Assembly: GCA_022820125.1 (NCBI GenBank) | Contig: JAJEGA010000106.1 | Span: 36,614 to 100,613 of the forward strand | Reading direction: 5' to 3' | DNA: 64,000 nt | Origin: Anaerolineae bacterium | Lineage (GTDB): Bacteria; Chloroflexota; Anaerolineae; Aggregatilineales; Phototrophicaceae | Shown: piece by piece, positions 1-8,455 of the stretch | How the letters are laid out: the number at the start of each line of letters is the position of its first letter | Position numbering within the stretch: the stretch's first letter is position 1 | Translations under genes and position numbers: made by a program | Notes under the pieces: generated by a model | Seen by the model: only the letters and a program-made list of their open reading frames with translations | Databases searched by the model: none | What the model was told of the DNA's origin: nothing

Positions 1-2
1 AC

Positions 3-440
3 CCGGCCAATACGATGACCGACATGACGCAAATGGTCAGCTTTGATATGACCGCAGTTGGGCCTCGGCCGCGGCTGGAACGCAACGGAGAGGGCGCAAT
101 TGTGCGCGCCTTCACTGATTTGAAACGTCACAGCCTTTGCGACCCAGCGAGCGATCCGGACGCTATTCGCTTCTTCTGCAACGAGACGCTGCGTGACAGC
201 CGGCCCGATGTGGGCGGTCGGCACGGCAGCGAATTCTTCATCACGCGCAAGCTGTGGGATGTGGGCAGTTCAGCGCCTTATGGTCATCGTGGCGATCTGA
301 CGACGGTATCGGAAGCGATCTTGATGCACGGCGGCGAGGGGCGCGCAGCCCGCGATGCCTTTACCGATTTGCCATTTGCCGATCAGCGCGCGGTGGTCGA
401 GTTTTTGCTCACGCTGCAAATCCTGCCCGAAGCGGAATAA
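3..440 (+). CDS. Di-haem peroxidase-like / thiol oxidoreductase, C-terminal part (5' truncated by window)
   Basis: Only the last ~146 codons are present. The frame has no stop back to the left edge, so the ATG at 15 is probably internal. The segments GAIVRAFTDLKRH, FITRKLWDVGSSAPY and EAILMHGGEGRAARDAF resemble the C-terminal part of the bacterial di-haem c-type peroxidase-like family, periplasmic redox proteins whose CxxCH haem sites would lie upstream. No CxxCH is visible in this fragment, so haem binding cannot be confirmed. The gene ends in TAA and is followed by a 124-bp gap before the next plus-strand gene. Family assignment is moderately secure; substrate is unknown. Confidence 0.65.
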   Translation, partial: PANTMTDMTQMVSFDMTAVGPRPRLERNGEGAIVRAFTDLKRHSLCDPASDPDAIRFFCNETLRDSRPDVGGRHGSEFFITRKLWDVGSSAPYGHRGDLTTVSEAILMHGGEGRAARDAFTDLPFADQRAVVEFLLTLQILPEAE

Positions 441-519
441 GCCAGCGCCTTCTACTCCATTGCTGTCTGGCTAGAAAGCATCAACTGTAAAATCAGTTTT
501 CGCCAATGTGAAACAAACT

Positions 520-525
520 TATAAT
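520..525 (+). promoter_or_regulatory. Candidate -10 box upstream of the 565 gene
   Basis: A perfect TATAAT lies 39 bp before the ATG at 565. No good -35 is visible at 17 bp (TTTTCG at 497-502), so this is a weak call. Confidence 0.35.
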
Positions 526-564
526 TGATTTTGCGCAGTCAATTCCCGGGAAGCGGACGAAAAT

Positions 565-1917
565 ATGCCGATGCCAAAGCAAGTGCCGCGTTGGTTTGAT
601 GGCCTGTGGCTGGCGCTGCTGGCAGCCTACATACTAGCCGGCGCGGCCATCGTCCCCTTCCACGGAGATGAATCCACGCTCGTCTATATGGGGCGGGATT
701 ATCACTATCTCTTCGTCGATGGCGATCTTTCGAAGCTGCTCTACGACGCGTCCTGGTCGCAGCGCCCTACCGAGCAGCGACTACGCTTGGAAAATGGCGT
801 CATCTCCAAAACATTATATGGTTGGTTGGCGTGGAACCAGGGCATTGGCGCCGAAGAGCTCAACGAGCCATGGAACTGGGGCCGCGATTATGAAGCCAAC
901 CTCCGCTCCAACCGCGTGCCGGGCGAGCGGCTGCTCGGGGCGGCGCGTCTGGCATCGGCGCTACAGTTGGCGCTGGCGGTCGTCTTATTCTTCAAATTCG
1001 TGGAAATGACGCTGAACAGACCGACGGCTTATCTGGCGAGCGCGCTCTTCGCGCTGCATCCAAATGTGCTCATCAATGGGCGGCGGGCAATGATGGAGGG
1101 CAGCCATCTGCTGGGGCTGATGCTGGTGCTGCTGGCGGGCGCCTGGCTGCTGCGCGAGCGAAAGTGGCAAGCCTATCCGCTGCTCGGCGCCTGCATGGGT
1201 TTAGCTGTGGCGGCGAAACATCCGAACGCGCTGATAGTGGCGCTGGTGTTCCTCGCCGTCGCCTTCACCAACCTGCGCGAGCGCATGCGTGGCGAGAAAC
1301 GCGAGTCTTCCTCTGGCGGGAAGAAGATCGTCCTATTGCTGCTTTTGCCAGCCGTGGCGCTCGCGCTGTTTTTGCTATTGAATCCGGCTTGGTGGTCCGC
1401 GCCCTTTGACTTGCCGAAGATCATCATCGAATTGCGCGCGGACTTGCTGCGGGCGCAGGTGGGCTGGTTCGGCGGCTACAATACGATCGAGGAAGGGATA
1501 CTAGGCTTTTTCAATTATGTCTTCGCGGTCCAACATCAATACTTTGAGGTGTCGGGCTGGTCGCAGTTCGGCGTGATCACCGCTCAAATCGAGCGCTACG
1601 AGAGCTCGGGGCTGGCTGGTCTGTTGATCGGCGGCACGAGCCTGTTCGGCATCGTTTGCCTGGCGCTGGCGGCTTTTGGCGCGGTTAATCTGGCTCGGGA
1701 TCGGAAAATGGACACCGATACTCGCGTCCTCTTTCTGGTTTGGATGGCTGGATCAGCGATGGCGACAGTAGTCGTGACGCCGCTGCCCTGGGCGCGTTAT
1801 TATCTGCCGCTGGCGCCGGCGCTTGTCATCCTTGCATCCCACAGCCTATACATCCTGGTTTCAGCGATATGGGAGCGTCTTAACAGCAGAGCCAATGGCA
1901 ACAACCTATTGGATTGA
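565..1917 (+). CDS. Polytopic GT-C type glycosyltransferase-like membrane protein
   Basis: 450 aa with an N-terminal membrane helix (about 13-31) followed at once by a GDES acidic motif (D35, E36). This is the place and form of the first extracytoplasmic-loop acidic motif of GT-C (GT39/ArnT-like) enzymes that use polyprenyl-phosphate sugars. Roughly eight to ten hydrophobic segments follow, alternating with short Arg-rich loops, and a second acid lies in the segment RRAMMEGSHLL. The 3' end overlaps the next gene by 23 bp, implying co-translation with a second GT-C protein. Sugar donor and acceptor cannot be inferred. A family other than GT39 within the GT-C fold is possible. Confidence 0.7.
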   Translation: MPMPKQVPRWFDGLWLALLAAYILAGAAIVPFHGDESTLVYMGRDYHYLFVDGDLSKLLYDASWSQRPTEQRLRLENGVISKTLYGWLAWNQGIGAEELNEPWNWGRDYEANLRSNRVPGERLLGAARLASALQLALAVVLFFKFVEMTLNRPTAYLASALFALHPNVLINGRRAMMEGSHLLGLMLVLLAGAWLLRERKWQAYPLLGACMGLAVAAKHPNALIVALVFLAVAFTNLRERMRGEKRESSSGGKKIVLLLLLPAVALALFLLLNPAWWSAPFDLPKIIIELRADLLRAQVGWFGGYNTIEEGILGFFNYVFAVQHQYFEVSGWSQFGVITAQIERYESSGLAGLLIGGTSLFGIVCLALAAFGAVNLARDRKMDTDTRVLFLVWMAGSAMATVVVTPLPWARYYLPLAPALVILASHSLYILVSAIWERLNSRANGNNLLD

Positions 1918-4402
1918 GGAATCGCTGACGGGGATAATCCCGACTTTGTGGATGTTCCTGGGCCTGGGCTTGCCTTGGGCATTCGCAACGATTTCGCGGC
2001 GATATTGGCGCTCCCGAGCTTTGATTGGCGCGGTCGCGCTGGCGCTGGGTCCAGCCTGGATGACGGCTTGGATGCTCATCCTGGGCGTCGCTGGCGCCCA
2101 ACTTGAGGCGCGGCTGCTCAAGCCGGAATGGATCCTGATCGGCAGCGTCGTGATCGCGGGCGCAGGCTGCCTGATCGCTTTAAGCAAACGAGACGAGGCG
2201 GCGGCGCCCGCATCTCCGGCGCTTCCCTTCGCATTTGACGAAAAGCTGATCATCGCGCTCATTGGCATTGCCATCATCCTGCGTTGGGTTCACACCGCCT
2301 TTTGGCCCTTCACGGCTTATGATGCCTTGTGGGTATTCGGTTATCAGGGCCGTCTGTTCTTCCTTGAAGGCAATATCCCGAACGCAATCGATTACTACCC
2401 GCCCTTCCTATCGCTTCAGTTCGCGTATGTGCAGACGCTTATCGGCGAGGTTAACGATCATGCCGCGCGCATGGTCTTGCCGCTGCTGCATATTGGCAGC
2501 GTCCTGGCGGTATATCTTTTGGGCGAGCGCCTGGCGCGGCGCCGCGTCGGTCTGATCGCAGCCGCGCTCTGGAGCTTGCATCCCTACCTTGGGCGCTGGG
2601 CGCAGATTGCCGATCTGGAGATTCCACTGACCTTCGGCTTTACTATGGCGTCGGTCTTTTTCCTGCGCGCCTGGCGCAATGAACAGAGCCCGGATGAAAG
2701 GCGGCGCGACGCGTTGCTGGCGGGCCTAATGCTCGGCATCGCCTTGTTCACCAAGCCGACCGCGGGCGCGTTCATCTGGGGCGTTTTGCTGCTGCTAGCG
2801 GCCGACTTGGCGCTCAAGCGATTTCAAATTCGCCGCTGGCGGCCGCGGCTCGGCGTGGCAATGTGGACCGGGCTTGCCTGCCTGCCATTGGGCGGCGCCT
2901 GGTATTTGCGCAACCTGGCGCTCGGTCACGACGTCATAACCTTGCCGAAGGCAGTGTGGCTGACGCGGGCGCTTCGTAGCGGCGATTATCTGGCGCCGCT
3001 GGCGCTTGCGGCTGTGCTCGTCTGGATGGCGCTGGCTATTCAGCTGAAACTGAATCGGCGACGGCGCATCCTCGGCGCGGCCGGCATTCTGCTGCTGCTG
3101 GCGGGCACGCTCGCGTCCAATCCGCTGCTTTTTCCCGAGCGCGTCAATCCACCGGCGAGCGCCATCGGGCCGGCGGAGGCGGCGTTGATCGCCGCGGGCT
3201 TGGCGGTCAGCGTCTTCAGTCTGCGCGGGCGCAACCGGGCAGCCGAAGCACCGGTCAAACACATGTTTCAAGCCGGCGGCTGGGCGATGCTGCTGGCGCT
3301 GCCCTACTTCGTCACCTTCTTTATTTCCTACAGTTATCACTATCGTTTGGGCTTCGCGAGCCTGCCGCTGTTGTGCTTGCCATCGGCAATTGCGCTGTCG
3401 ACATTGCTGGATGAGCGGCGAATACAGGGTTGGCGCCGGCTGACTCGGCGCGGCTATTTTCTTGCTTTATGCTGCTTGAGCCTGCCAGGGATCGCGGCGC
3501 CGGCTTTTGACGTCAACTGGTCCTCGCTGTGGCTTGCCGATGAAACGCTGGACACCGATATCAAAAAATATCAGGTCTTTAATCCATCACTGCTGGAAGT
3601 TGTGTTCGGGCTGGAAGACTATATCCGGGATGCCGGGGAGGCGCCAATCGTGCTGGCGCCGGGGGAAGAGCGATTGCCCTTCTTCTATCCGCAGATGCGG
3701 ATCATCGACCAGCCGGTATCCAGGCTGGGGGAATACGAAGCCTTGGCAGCCACGCATTTCATCTATGGGGCGAAAGCGCGAGAAGCCTATTGGGATGCCG
3801 GGCTGGATCCGCGACAGACGCAGATGGTCGCGTCTCTGGGACGGATCGACTTGTTCGAGCGTGTTCGAGCGCATTACGATGGTCATATCAGCTACGAGAT
3901 GTACGCATCGCATGAAATCGGCAGCCAGCGCGTCTTGCCAGACAAGTACGCGACGGGCTCGCTGAACCAGCGCGCTGTAGTTTTCGACGGACAAATCCGG
4001 CTGCGCGTTCACGGCGCCTATCCGCCGTCGATCTTTGAGAATACGCCGATCACGCTGGAGATGATGTGGCAAGCGCTGGCGCCGCTGGACCGCCGGCTGG
4101 ATTTCGTGCTTCGCTTTGCGCGCGCCGATACGAAACAGGTTGCGCAGGAGTGGCGTCTGCAAGCCGCCGCTCATCGCCATGGCGAATATTCGACGACGCA
4201 TTGGGAGACAGACGAATACATCTTTGATCGCCACATCCTGCGCTTGGATGATGACAAGCCGATGCGGCGAAGGGGACAGCTCTATGTTTTTTCGATCGGC
4301 CTATGGGATCCGCTTGAGCAGCGCTTTTTGCCGGTGACGATCGACGGCGACGCGGCAGGCGAGTTTTACCAACTGCCTGGCCAGCACCAATTGCGAACTT
4401 GA
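1895..4402 (+). CDS. Large GT-C type glycosyltransferase-like membrane protein with C-terminal beta-rich domain
   Basis: 835 aa from the ATG at 1895. An in-frame ATG at 1823 would give 24 more residues buried in the upstream gene and is less likely. The N-terminal two thirds are polytopic, with the acidic loop motif AYDALW and a second acid in ADLEIPLTF, as in the PMT/ArnT GT-C superfamily. After the last helix a soluble region of about 270 residues follows, ending in an apparent beta-sandwich (LTLEMMWQA-like to FSIGLWDP). The minus-strand membrane protein at 61333-63834 has a similar tail. It overlaps the preceding gene by 23 bp and ends one base before the convergent CHAD gene. It probably transfers a lipid-linked sugar on the outer face of the membrane; specificity unknown. 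Confidence 0.7.
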   Translation: MATTYWIEESLTGIIPTLWMFLGLGLPWAFATISRRYWRSRALIGAVALALGPAWMTAWMLILGVAGAQLEARLLKPEWILIGSVVIAGAGCLIALSKRDEAAAPASPALPFAFDEKLIIALIGIAIILRWVHTAFWPFTAYDALWVFGYQGRLFFLEGNIPNAIDYYPPFLSLQFAYVQTLIGEVNDHAARMVLPLLHIGSVLAVYLLGERLARRRVGLIAAALWSLHPYLGRWAQIADLEIPLTFGFTMASVFFLRAWRNEQSPDERRRDALLAGLMLGIALFTKPTAGAFIWGVLLLLAADLALKRFQIRRWRPRLGVAMWTGLACLPLGGAWYLRNLALGHDVITLPKAVWLTRALRSGDYLAPLALAAVLVWMALAIQLKLNRRRRILGAAGILLLLAGTLASNPLLFPERVNPPASAIGPAEAALIAAGLAVSVFSLRGRNRAAEAPVKHMFQAGGWAMLLALPYFVTFFISYSYHYRLGFASLPLLCLPSAIALSTLLDERRIQGWRRLTRRGYFLALCCLSLPGIAAPAFDVNWSSLWLADETLDTDIKKYQVFNPSLLEVVFGLEDYIRDAGEAPIVLAPGEERLPFFYPQMRIIDQPVSRLGEYEALAATHFIYGAKAREAYWDAGLDPRQTQMVASLGRIDLFERVRAHYDGHISYEMYASHEIGSQRVLPDKYATGSLNQRAVVFDGQIRLRVHGAYPPSIFENTPITLEMMWQALAPLDRRLDFVLRFARADTKQVAQEWRLQAAAHRHGEYSTTHWETDEYIFDRHILRLDDDKPMRRRGQLYVFSIGLWDPLEQRFLPVTIDGDAAGEFYQLPGQHQLRT

Positions 4403-4403
4403 A

Positions 4404-5348
4404 TCAACGCAAGACCAAGAGCGAATCGGAAAACAGCCGCTGCGTGGCGCGATTGTTAAAGCGCGACCAAGCCTGATAGAATTGCTCGCGCAAGCCAACC
4501 AGCTCGGCATCGCGAGCGCGGCTATAGCTCACAAGCATCGCCTCTTGCTCGGCTGTAAGCCCTTCCAGGTCGTTGACGGTATCAATGAAAACAGCAATGT
4601 CGTTGATTCTGCCTAGAATCTCCTGCATCGCCTTGACCTGCCCCAGCAATCGCCCGGCTGAAACGCCCAGAATCGGCTGGAAAAACTCCAGCGCATAACG
4701 CAACTGTTTGTATTCCACCCGCAAGGCGTGCAAGGTCTGGTCTTCCATGGCCGGCAGCACCGTATCGTAGGCTTTGACGCGAGCCAGACGCTCGTGCAAT
4801 AGCAGCGGGAGCGCATGACGCAGTTGATGCGGACGCTCGCGCCGTTTCATTTGGCGCGCGCCTCGTCCGGATTTCTTGCTGAGGCGGCGAAAGCGCCGGA
4901 GGAAACGAGCGTAACGCTTCGAATCAAAGAGCTTGTTCAGACGGGCGCGGCGCACTGTCCTGCGATCATCAAGCCTGGCGATCACAGAATCCAGCGCGTC
5001 CATCGATTGCGGCGGCAAGGTCTCGCCGAAAACCTGCAAATCGAGAATCAGCACATCGAGATCGCGGATGGCGCCTAAAGCGCGCGCTATTTCACGCAGG
5101 CCGCGTTCGCATTCAGCCACTGTCTTGGGACGGTAGTAGACGCCGATGAGCTTGAACAAGCTTCGCATGCGGCGGATCGCCACGCGCATCTGATGCACCG
5201 ATTCAATGTCGGCGCCGCTGCGGCTGCCCGCTTCATGGCTGAGCATGCGGCGGATTTGGCGGGCGAGGATTTTGCGTCCCGCTTCCGCCATCGGGTCGGT
5301 GGGATGGATCGCCCGCTTATTTTTTTGCTTTCGATCGTCGGCGGTCAT
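4404..5348 (-). CDS. CHAD domain protein
   Basis: 314 aa from the ATG at 5348; a TTG at 5390 would add 14 residues. The helical CHAD signature is clear: VHQMRVAIRRMRSLF near the N-terminus, many conserved Arg/Lys/His on helices (RREIxRxLGxxRDxDV-like, here LREIARALGAIRDLDV), and a C-terminal LRYALEFF helix. CHAD domains bind polyphosphate through their basic groove and often accompany CYTH/triphosphatase or polyphosphate-granule proteins. No such partner is present here. Convergent with the GT-C gene upstream (1-bp gap). A good sigma70-type promoter lies at 5439-5467. Confidence 0.85.
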   Translation of the reverse strand: MTADDRKQKNKRAIHPTDPMAEAGRKILARQIRRMLSHEAGSRSGADIESVHQMRVAIRRMRSLFKLIGVYYRPKTVAECERGLREIARALGAIRDLDVLILDLQVFGETLPPQSMDALDSVIARLDDRRTVRRARLNKLFDSKRYARFLRRFRRLSKKSGRGARQMKRRERPHQLRHALPLLLHERLARVKAYDTVLPAMEDQTLHALRVEYKQLRYALEFFQPILGVSAGRLLGQVKAMQEILGRINDIAVFIDTVNDLEGLTAEQEAMLVSYSRARDAELVGLREQFYQAWSRFNNRATQRLFSDSLLVLR

Positions 5349-5438
5349 GTCAGTATCTTGCTGGCAACCTGGCGCATAGAAGGCGCTCAATCGCGAGTTG
5401 CGTCAGCGCGAAGCCTAAGTTCAAACCTCTTTACGATT

Positions 5439-5467
5439 ATGATAACCAGTCGCCAATTTTCAGTCAA
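5439..5467 (-). promoter_or_regulatory. Sigma70-type promoter of the CHAD gene
   Basis: On the minus strand TTGACT (5462-5467), a 17-bp spacer, then TATCAT (5439-5444). The predicted start is about 85 nt before the CHAD ATG. Confidence 0.6.
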
Positions 5468-5590
5468 AATCTTTAACATTCAGTCTCTGGCGACGCTGCC
5501 CGGCGCGTCGCAATCAGCGACAAAGCAGTGATATACTTCGTCTTGATGATGTGGGATGCCAAGAAGATTCCTTGAGCCACCGCGCAGGAG

Positions 5591-5756
5591 CAAGTCCAAT
5601 AAAGTAATGCAACAAAATGAAGGAACGTCGTAGGGGCGACTCTTGAGTCGCCCACATGTACAATGGCAGCATAGTGCGCGAGACAAGTCTCGCCCCTACA
5701 GATCTCGAATCAGATTAGCATCGCCCTTTTTCGCTTGACTTACTTGCGTTTACTGG
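5591..5756 (-). repeat. 160-bp dispersed palindromic repeat, copy A
   Basis: Reverse-complement copy of the element also found at 13468-13627 and 21298-21462. It contains two GTAGGGGCG-type hairpins (GGGGCGAGACTTGTCTCGC-like and GGGCGACTCTTGAGTCGCCC-like) around a CATTGTACATGTG centre, flanked by A/T-rich ends. It lies in the 474-bp stretch between the CHAD gene and the SDR gene. The rest of that stretch holds the CHAD promoter and otherwise nothing I can name. No ORF is carried, so this is a MITE- or REP-like non-coding element. Confidence 0.85.
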
Positions 5757-5822
5757 GCAAGGCAAAGCCATGAAAGAAGGCGGTCGGATACGTTCCGCCA
5801 TACCATTGGAGGCTCTCTCGGC

Positions 5823-6617
5823 GTGACCAATCGGGTCGTCTTCATCACCGGCGCGTCGAGCGGGATTGGGCGGGCGGCGGCGATCGCCTTCGCGCGCGCG
5901 GGTTACCAGGTCTGCGGGATGGCGCGGCGGGCTGATCGCCTCGCGACACTGGGCGACGAGATTGCCGCCCTGCCCTCTCCTCGTGGCGAATTTCTCGCGG
6001 TCGCCGGTGATGTGGGCGATGCGGCGCAGGTTGAAGCGGCGGTGGCGCAAACGCTGGAGCGCTTTGAACGGCTCGATATATTGGTCGCCAACGCGGGCAT
6101 TGGGCATCACGGAACGGTGGCCGATGCCGAATGGGCGCATCTCTCGACGTTGCTGCGCGCCAATATCGATGGCGCCCTGCACAGCGTCCGCGCCGCTGTT
6201 CCGGTGATGCGCGCGCAGGGGGGCGGACAAATTTTGATCATATCGTCGGTGGTATCGGGCATCCACACACCCTACACCGCGACATACGCGGCGAGCAAAG
6301 CCTTTGTTTCCAGCCTGGCTGGTTCGCTGCGCCTGGAACTGGAAGAAGATGGAATCGCTGTTACTGATGTGATTGTCGGGCGGACGGAGACGGAGTTCAA
6401 CCAGAATCGGCTGGGGACGAAGCAGGAGAACCGGAGCTCGCTGCCGGTTATGAGCGCGGACAAGGTCGCGGCGCGCATCGTCCGAGCGGCGGAGCAAAAG
6501 CCTAGGCGCATGATCTTGACTCTCTTCGACCGGTTAATCCTGGCGGGCGGCGTATTGGCGCCGGGATTGATGGCGCGCCTGGCGAAGCGACAGTATGAGC
6601 CAGCGGCGAACGATTAG
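5823..6617 (+). CDS. SDR family NAD(P)-dependent oxidoreductase
   Basis: 264 aa classical short-chain dehydrogenase. It has the glycine-rich dinucleotide motif TGASSGIG at residues 9-16, the NAG motif near 87-89 and the active-site YAASK (Tyr and Lys) near 155. The start is GTG at 5823 with GGAGG about 10 nt upstream. The basic residues after beta-2 (ARRADRL) favour NADPH over NADH; that is inference. The C-terminal residues are hydrophobic (LILAGGVLAPGLMARLA) as in membrane-associated SDRs acting on lipids. Substrate unknown. The ybaK-like gene follows after 17 bp and is probably co-transcribed. Confidence 0.9.
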   Translation: MTNRVVFITGASSGIGRAAAIAFARAGYQVCGMARRADRLATLGDEIAALPSPRGEFLAVAGDVGDAAQVEAAVAQTLERFERLDILVANAGIGHHGTVADAEWAHLSTLLRANIDGALHSVRAAVPVMRAQGGGQILIISSVVSGIHTPYTATYAASKAFVSSLAGSLRLELEEDGIAVTDVIVGRTETEFNQNRLGTKQENRSSLPVMSADKVAARIVRAAEQKPRRMILTLFDRLILAGGVLAPGLMARLAKRQYEPAAND

Positions 6618-6634
6618 CGTGCGGGACGACGATA

Positions 6635-7126
6635 GTGGCTAAGCGCAAAAAGCTCAATTCAATGCGGCTGCTTGAAGCCAATGCGATAGCTTATCAGGCG
6701 CATTTTTATGAGCCGTCTATCCGCGACGCGCGGCTGGTGGCGGCGGCGGTCGGATTCGACGCTGGCGAAGTTTTCAAGACCCTGGTCGTCATAGCGCCCT
6801 CGGCGAATAAGCCGGTGCTGGTGATGCTGCCGTCGAACACGACGCTAAATCTCAAGCGGCTGGCGAAAGCGCTGGGCGAGAAGAAGGTCGCGCTGGCGCC
6901 GCACAGCGATGCCGAAAGGCTGACTGGCTTGCAGGTTGGCGGCATCAGCGCGCTGGCATTGCGGCAGAAAAACTGGGAGGTCTATCTCGATCGGCGGGCG
7001 GCGGCGCTGGACACTATCGTCATCAGCGCCGGGCGGCGTGGCGCGCAGCTGCGCCTAAAAGCTCGGGATCTGATTGAGCTGCTGGGCTGCAAACTGGTTG
7101 ATGCGGGGGACGATGCAGCGCCTTGA
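6635..7126 (+). CDS. ybaK: YbaK/EbsC-type Cys-tRNA(Pro)/aminoacyl-tRNA deacylase
   Basis: 163 aa with a GTG start. The YbaK/ProX-like editing fold is indicated by VFKTLVV, the strand LVMLPSNTTLNLKRLAKALG, and the GGISALALRQKNWEVYLD stretch that matches the GGxSPxG region of the family. These are free-standing hydrolases that deacylate mischarged tRNA, typically Cys-tRNA(Pro). The proS gene in this window encodes a short ProRS without an obvious inserted editing domain, so a trans-editing role is plausible. The stop codon abuts the convergent pfkA stop with no gap. Confidence 0.85.
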   Translation: MAKRKKLNSMRLLEANAIAYQAHFYEPSIRDARLVAAAVGFDAGEVFKTLVVIAPSANKPVLVMLPSNTTLNLKRLAKALGEKKVALAPHSDAERLTGLQVGGISALALRQKNWEVYLDRRAAALDTIVISAGRRGAQLRLKARDLIELLGCKLVDAGDDAAP

Positions 7127-8092
7127 TCAGCGGGACAAGATGCGGGCGAGATCAAAGTATTCGGGCGTGATCTGGCGGGTGCGGGCGGTGGCTTCCGCCA
7201 GCGGAATCGGCATTTGCTCCCGCCCGACGCGGGCGACCATCTTGCCGGTTTCGCCGCCAAGCAGCAATTCTATCGCATAGACGCCCATGCGCGTTGCCAG
7301 CAGCCGATCAAATGCGGTCGGGCTGCCGCCGCGCTGGGTATGACCGAGGATCGTCAAGCGGATCTCGAAGCCGATATGTTTCTGCTCGAGGTAATGCGCC
7401 AATTCCGGTCCTTGATAGGGCGCGCCTTCCGCCAGAACGGCGATGGCATGGGTTTTGCCGCGGATGTAAGCGTCTTCCAGGGAGACGGCGATTTCGTTCA
7501 TGGTGACGCCGTTCTCCGGCGTGACAACAATTTCCGCGCCGCCGAGGATCCCAGCCATCACGGCGAGGTAGCCGCAATCACGCCCCATGACTTCGACGAC
7601 AAAGGCGCGATTATGCGATGTAGCGGTGTCGCGCAGGCGGTCGACCGCGTCCAGGATGGTATTCAGCGCCGTGTCGACGCCGATGCTGGTATCGGTGCCC
7701 CAGATATCGTTGTCAATGCTGGCGGGGATGCCGATGACCGGCACATCCAGCTTGTGCAGCGCCAAGGCGCCGCGCAGGCTGCCATCGCCGCCGATGACGA
7801 TGACGCCTTCAATGCCGTTTTCGTTGAGCCGGCGCTGCCCCTTGCGCTGCCCCTGCGCCGTTTTGAATTCGTCGTTGCGGGCGGTCTGCAAGACGGTGCC
7901 GCCGCGCTGCAGGATGCCGCTGACCTCGCGGCTGCTCAAGAGCGCCATGTCGCCAGCCAGCAACCCTTGATAAGCCTGGCGGATGCCATAAACCTCGACG
8001 CCTCGATCCAGCCCGGCGCGGACGACCGCGCGGACGGCCGCGTTCATACCCGGCGCGTCGCCACCGCTGGTGATGACAGCGATGCGTTTCAT
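7127..8092 (-). CDS. pfkA: ATP-dependent 6-phosphofructokinase
   Basis: 321 aa starting at ATG 8092, with GGAGAG 8 nt upstream; a TTG at 8107 is contained in that ribosome site. The family motifs are in order: TSGGDAPGMNAAVR at the N-terminus, GGDGS in the ATP loop, PASIDNDIWGTD, and MGRDCGYLA. GGDGS, together with the absence of Lys in PASIDND, points to ATP rather than pyrophosphate as phosphoryl donor. It catalyses fructose 6-phosphate to fructose 1,6-bisphosphate in glycolysis. A separate promoter lies at 8170-8198. Its stop abuts that of the convergent ybaK gene (shared TGATCA palindrome). Confidence 0.95.
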   Translation of the reverse strand: MKRIAVITSGGDAPGMNAAVRAVVRAGLDRGVEVYGIRQAYQGLLAGDMALLSSREVSGILQRGGTVLQTARNDEFKTAQGQRKGQRRLNENGIEGVIVIGGDGSLRGALALHKLDVPVIGIPASIDNDIWGTDTSIGVDTALNTILDAVDRLRDTATSHNRAFVVEVMGRDCGYLAVMAGILGGAEIVVTPENGVTMNEIAVSLEDAYIRGKTHAIAVLAEGAPYQGPELAHYLEQKHIGFEIRLTILGHTQRGGSPTAFDRLLATRMGVYAIELLLGGETGKMVARVGREQMPIPLAEATARTRQITPEYFDLARILSR

Positions 8093-8169
8093 AGCTGCGC
8101 TCTCCAAAAGCGTCTACGGCGCGCGACGCCAATACATTCGAGGCGGCGCCAGCGACTTATATCCCGCCT

Positions 8170-8198
8170 ATTCTATACAGAAATGTGATGGCATTCAA
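8170..8198 (-). promoter_or_regulatory. Sigma70-type promoter of pfkA
   Basis: Minus strand TTGAAT (8193-8198), 17-bp spacer, TAGAAT (8170-8175), placing the start about 70 nt before the pfkA ATG. Confidence 0.55.
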
Positions 8199-8280
8199 AG
8201 GAGCAAGCGTTAAGAACAAGGCAATCGCATCAAATGAAATTGCGCTGATAAATAACAATTTTCCCTCACATTTCATAATC

Positions 8281-8355
8281 TGTAGGGGCGTTTCGCTGAA
8301 ACGCCCGCAAAATTTTTGTCATATTCAACGGGCGTATCGGCGATACGCCCCTACA
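8281..8355. repeat. Double-hairpin GTAGGGGCG repeat
   Basis: 75 bp bounded by the inverted ends TGTAGGGGCGT and ACGCCCCTACA. Inside are two perfect short hairpins, GGGCGTTTCGCTGAAACGCCC-like (8285-8306) and GGGCGTATCGGCGATACGCCC-like (8330-8351), separated by an A/T-rich linker. It lies in the 363-bp gap between pfkA and dnaE. Apart from this repeat and the pfkA promoter I see nothing in that gap. It resembles the larger 160-bp element in plan but its arm sequences differ. Confidence 0.8.
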
Positions 8356-8455
8356 TTTTCAAAATTTTCGTGGCGAACGGCGCATTATGATTTTGCTGCA
8401 ATTGCCCTAGCGTTAAGAAGCGGCGAAGAGCGACGCAAAAGAGAGCGATGTGAAA

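Noticed and set aside
1823..1894. Longer start for the second GT-C gene
   Set aside because: The added 24 residues lie wholly inside the preceding gene and lack membrane or family features; ATG 1895 fits better.
8281..8355. CRISPR repeats
   Set aside because: The repeated palindromes are dispersed singly between genes with no regular spacing or spacers, and no cas gene is present.
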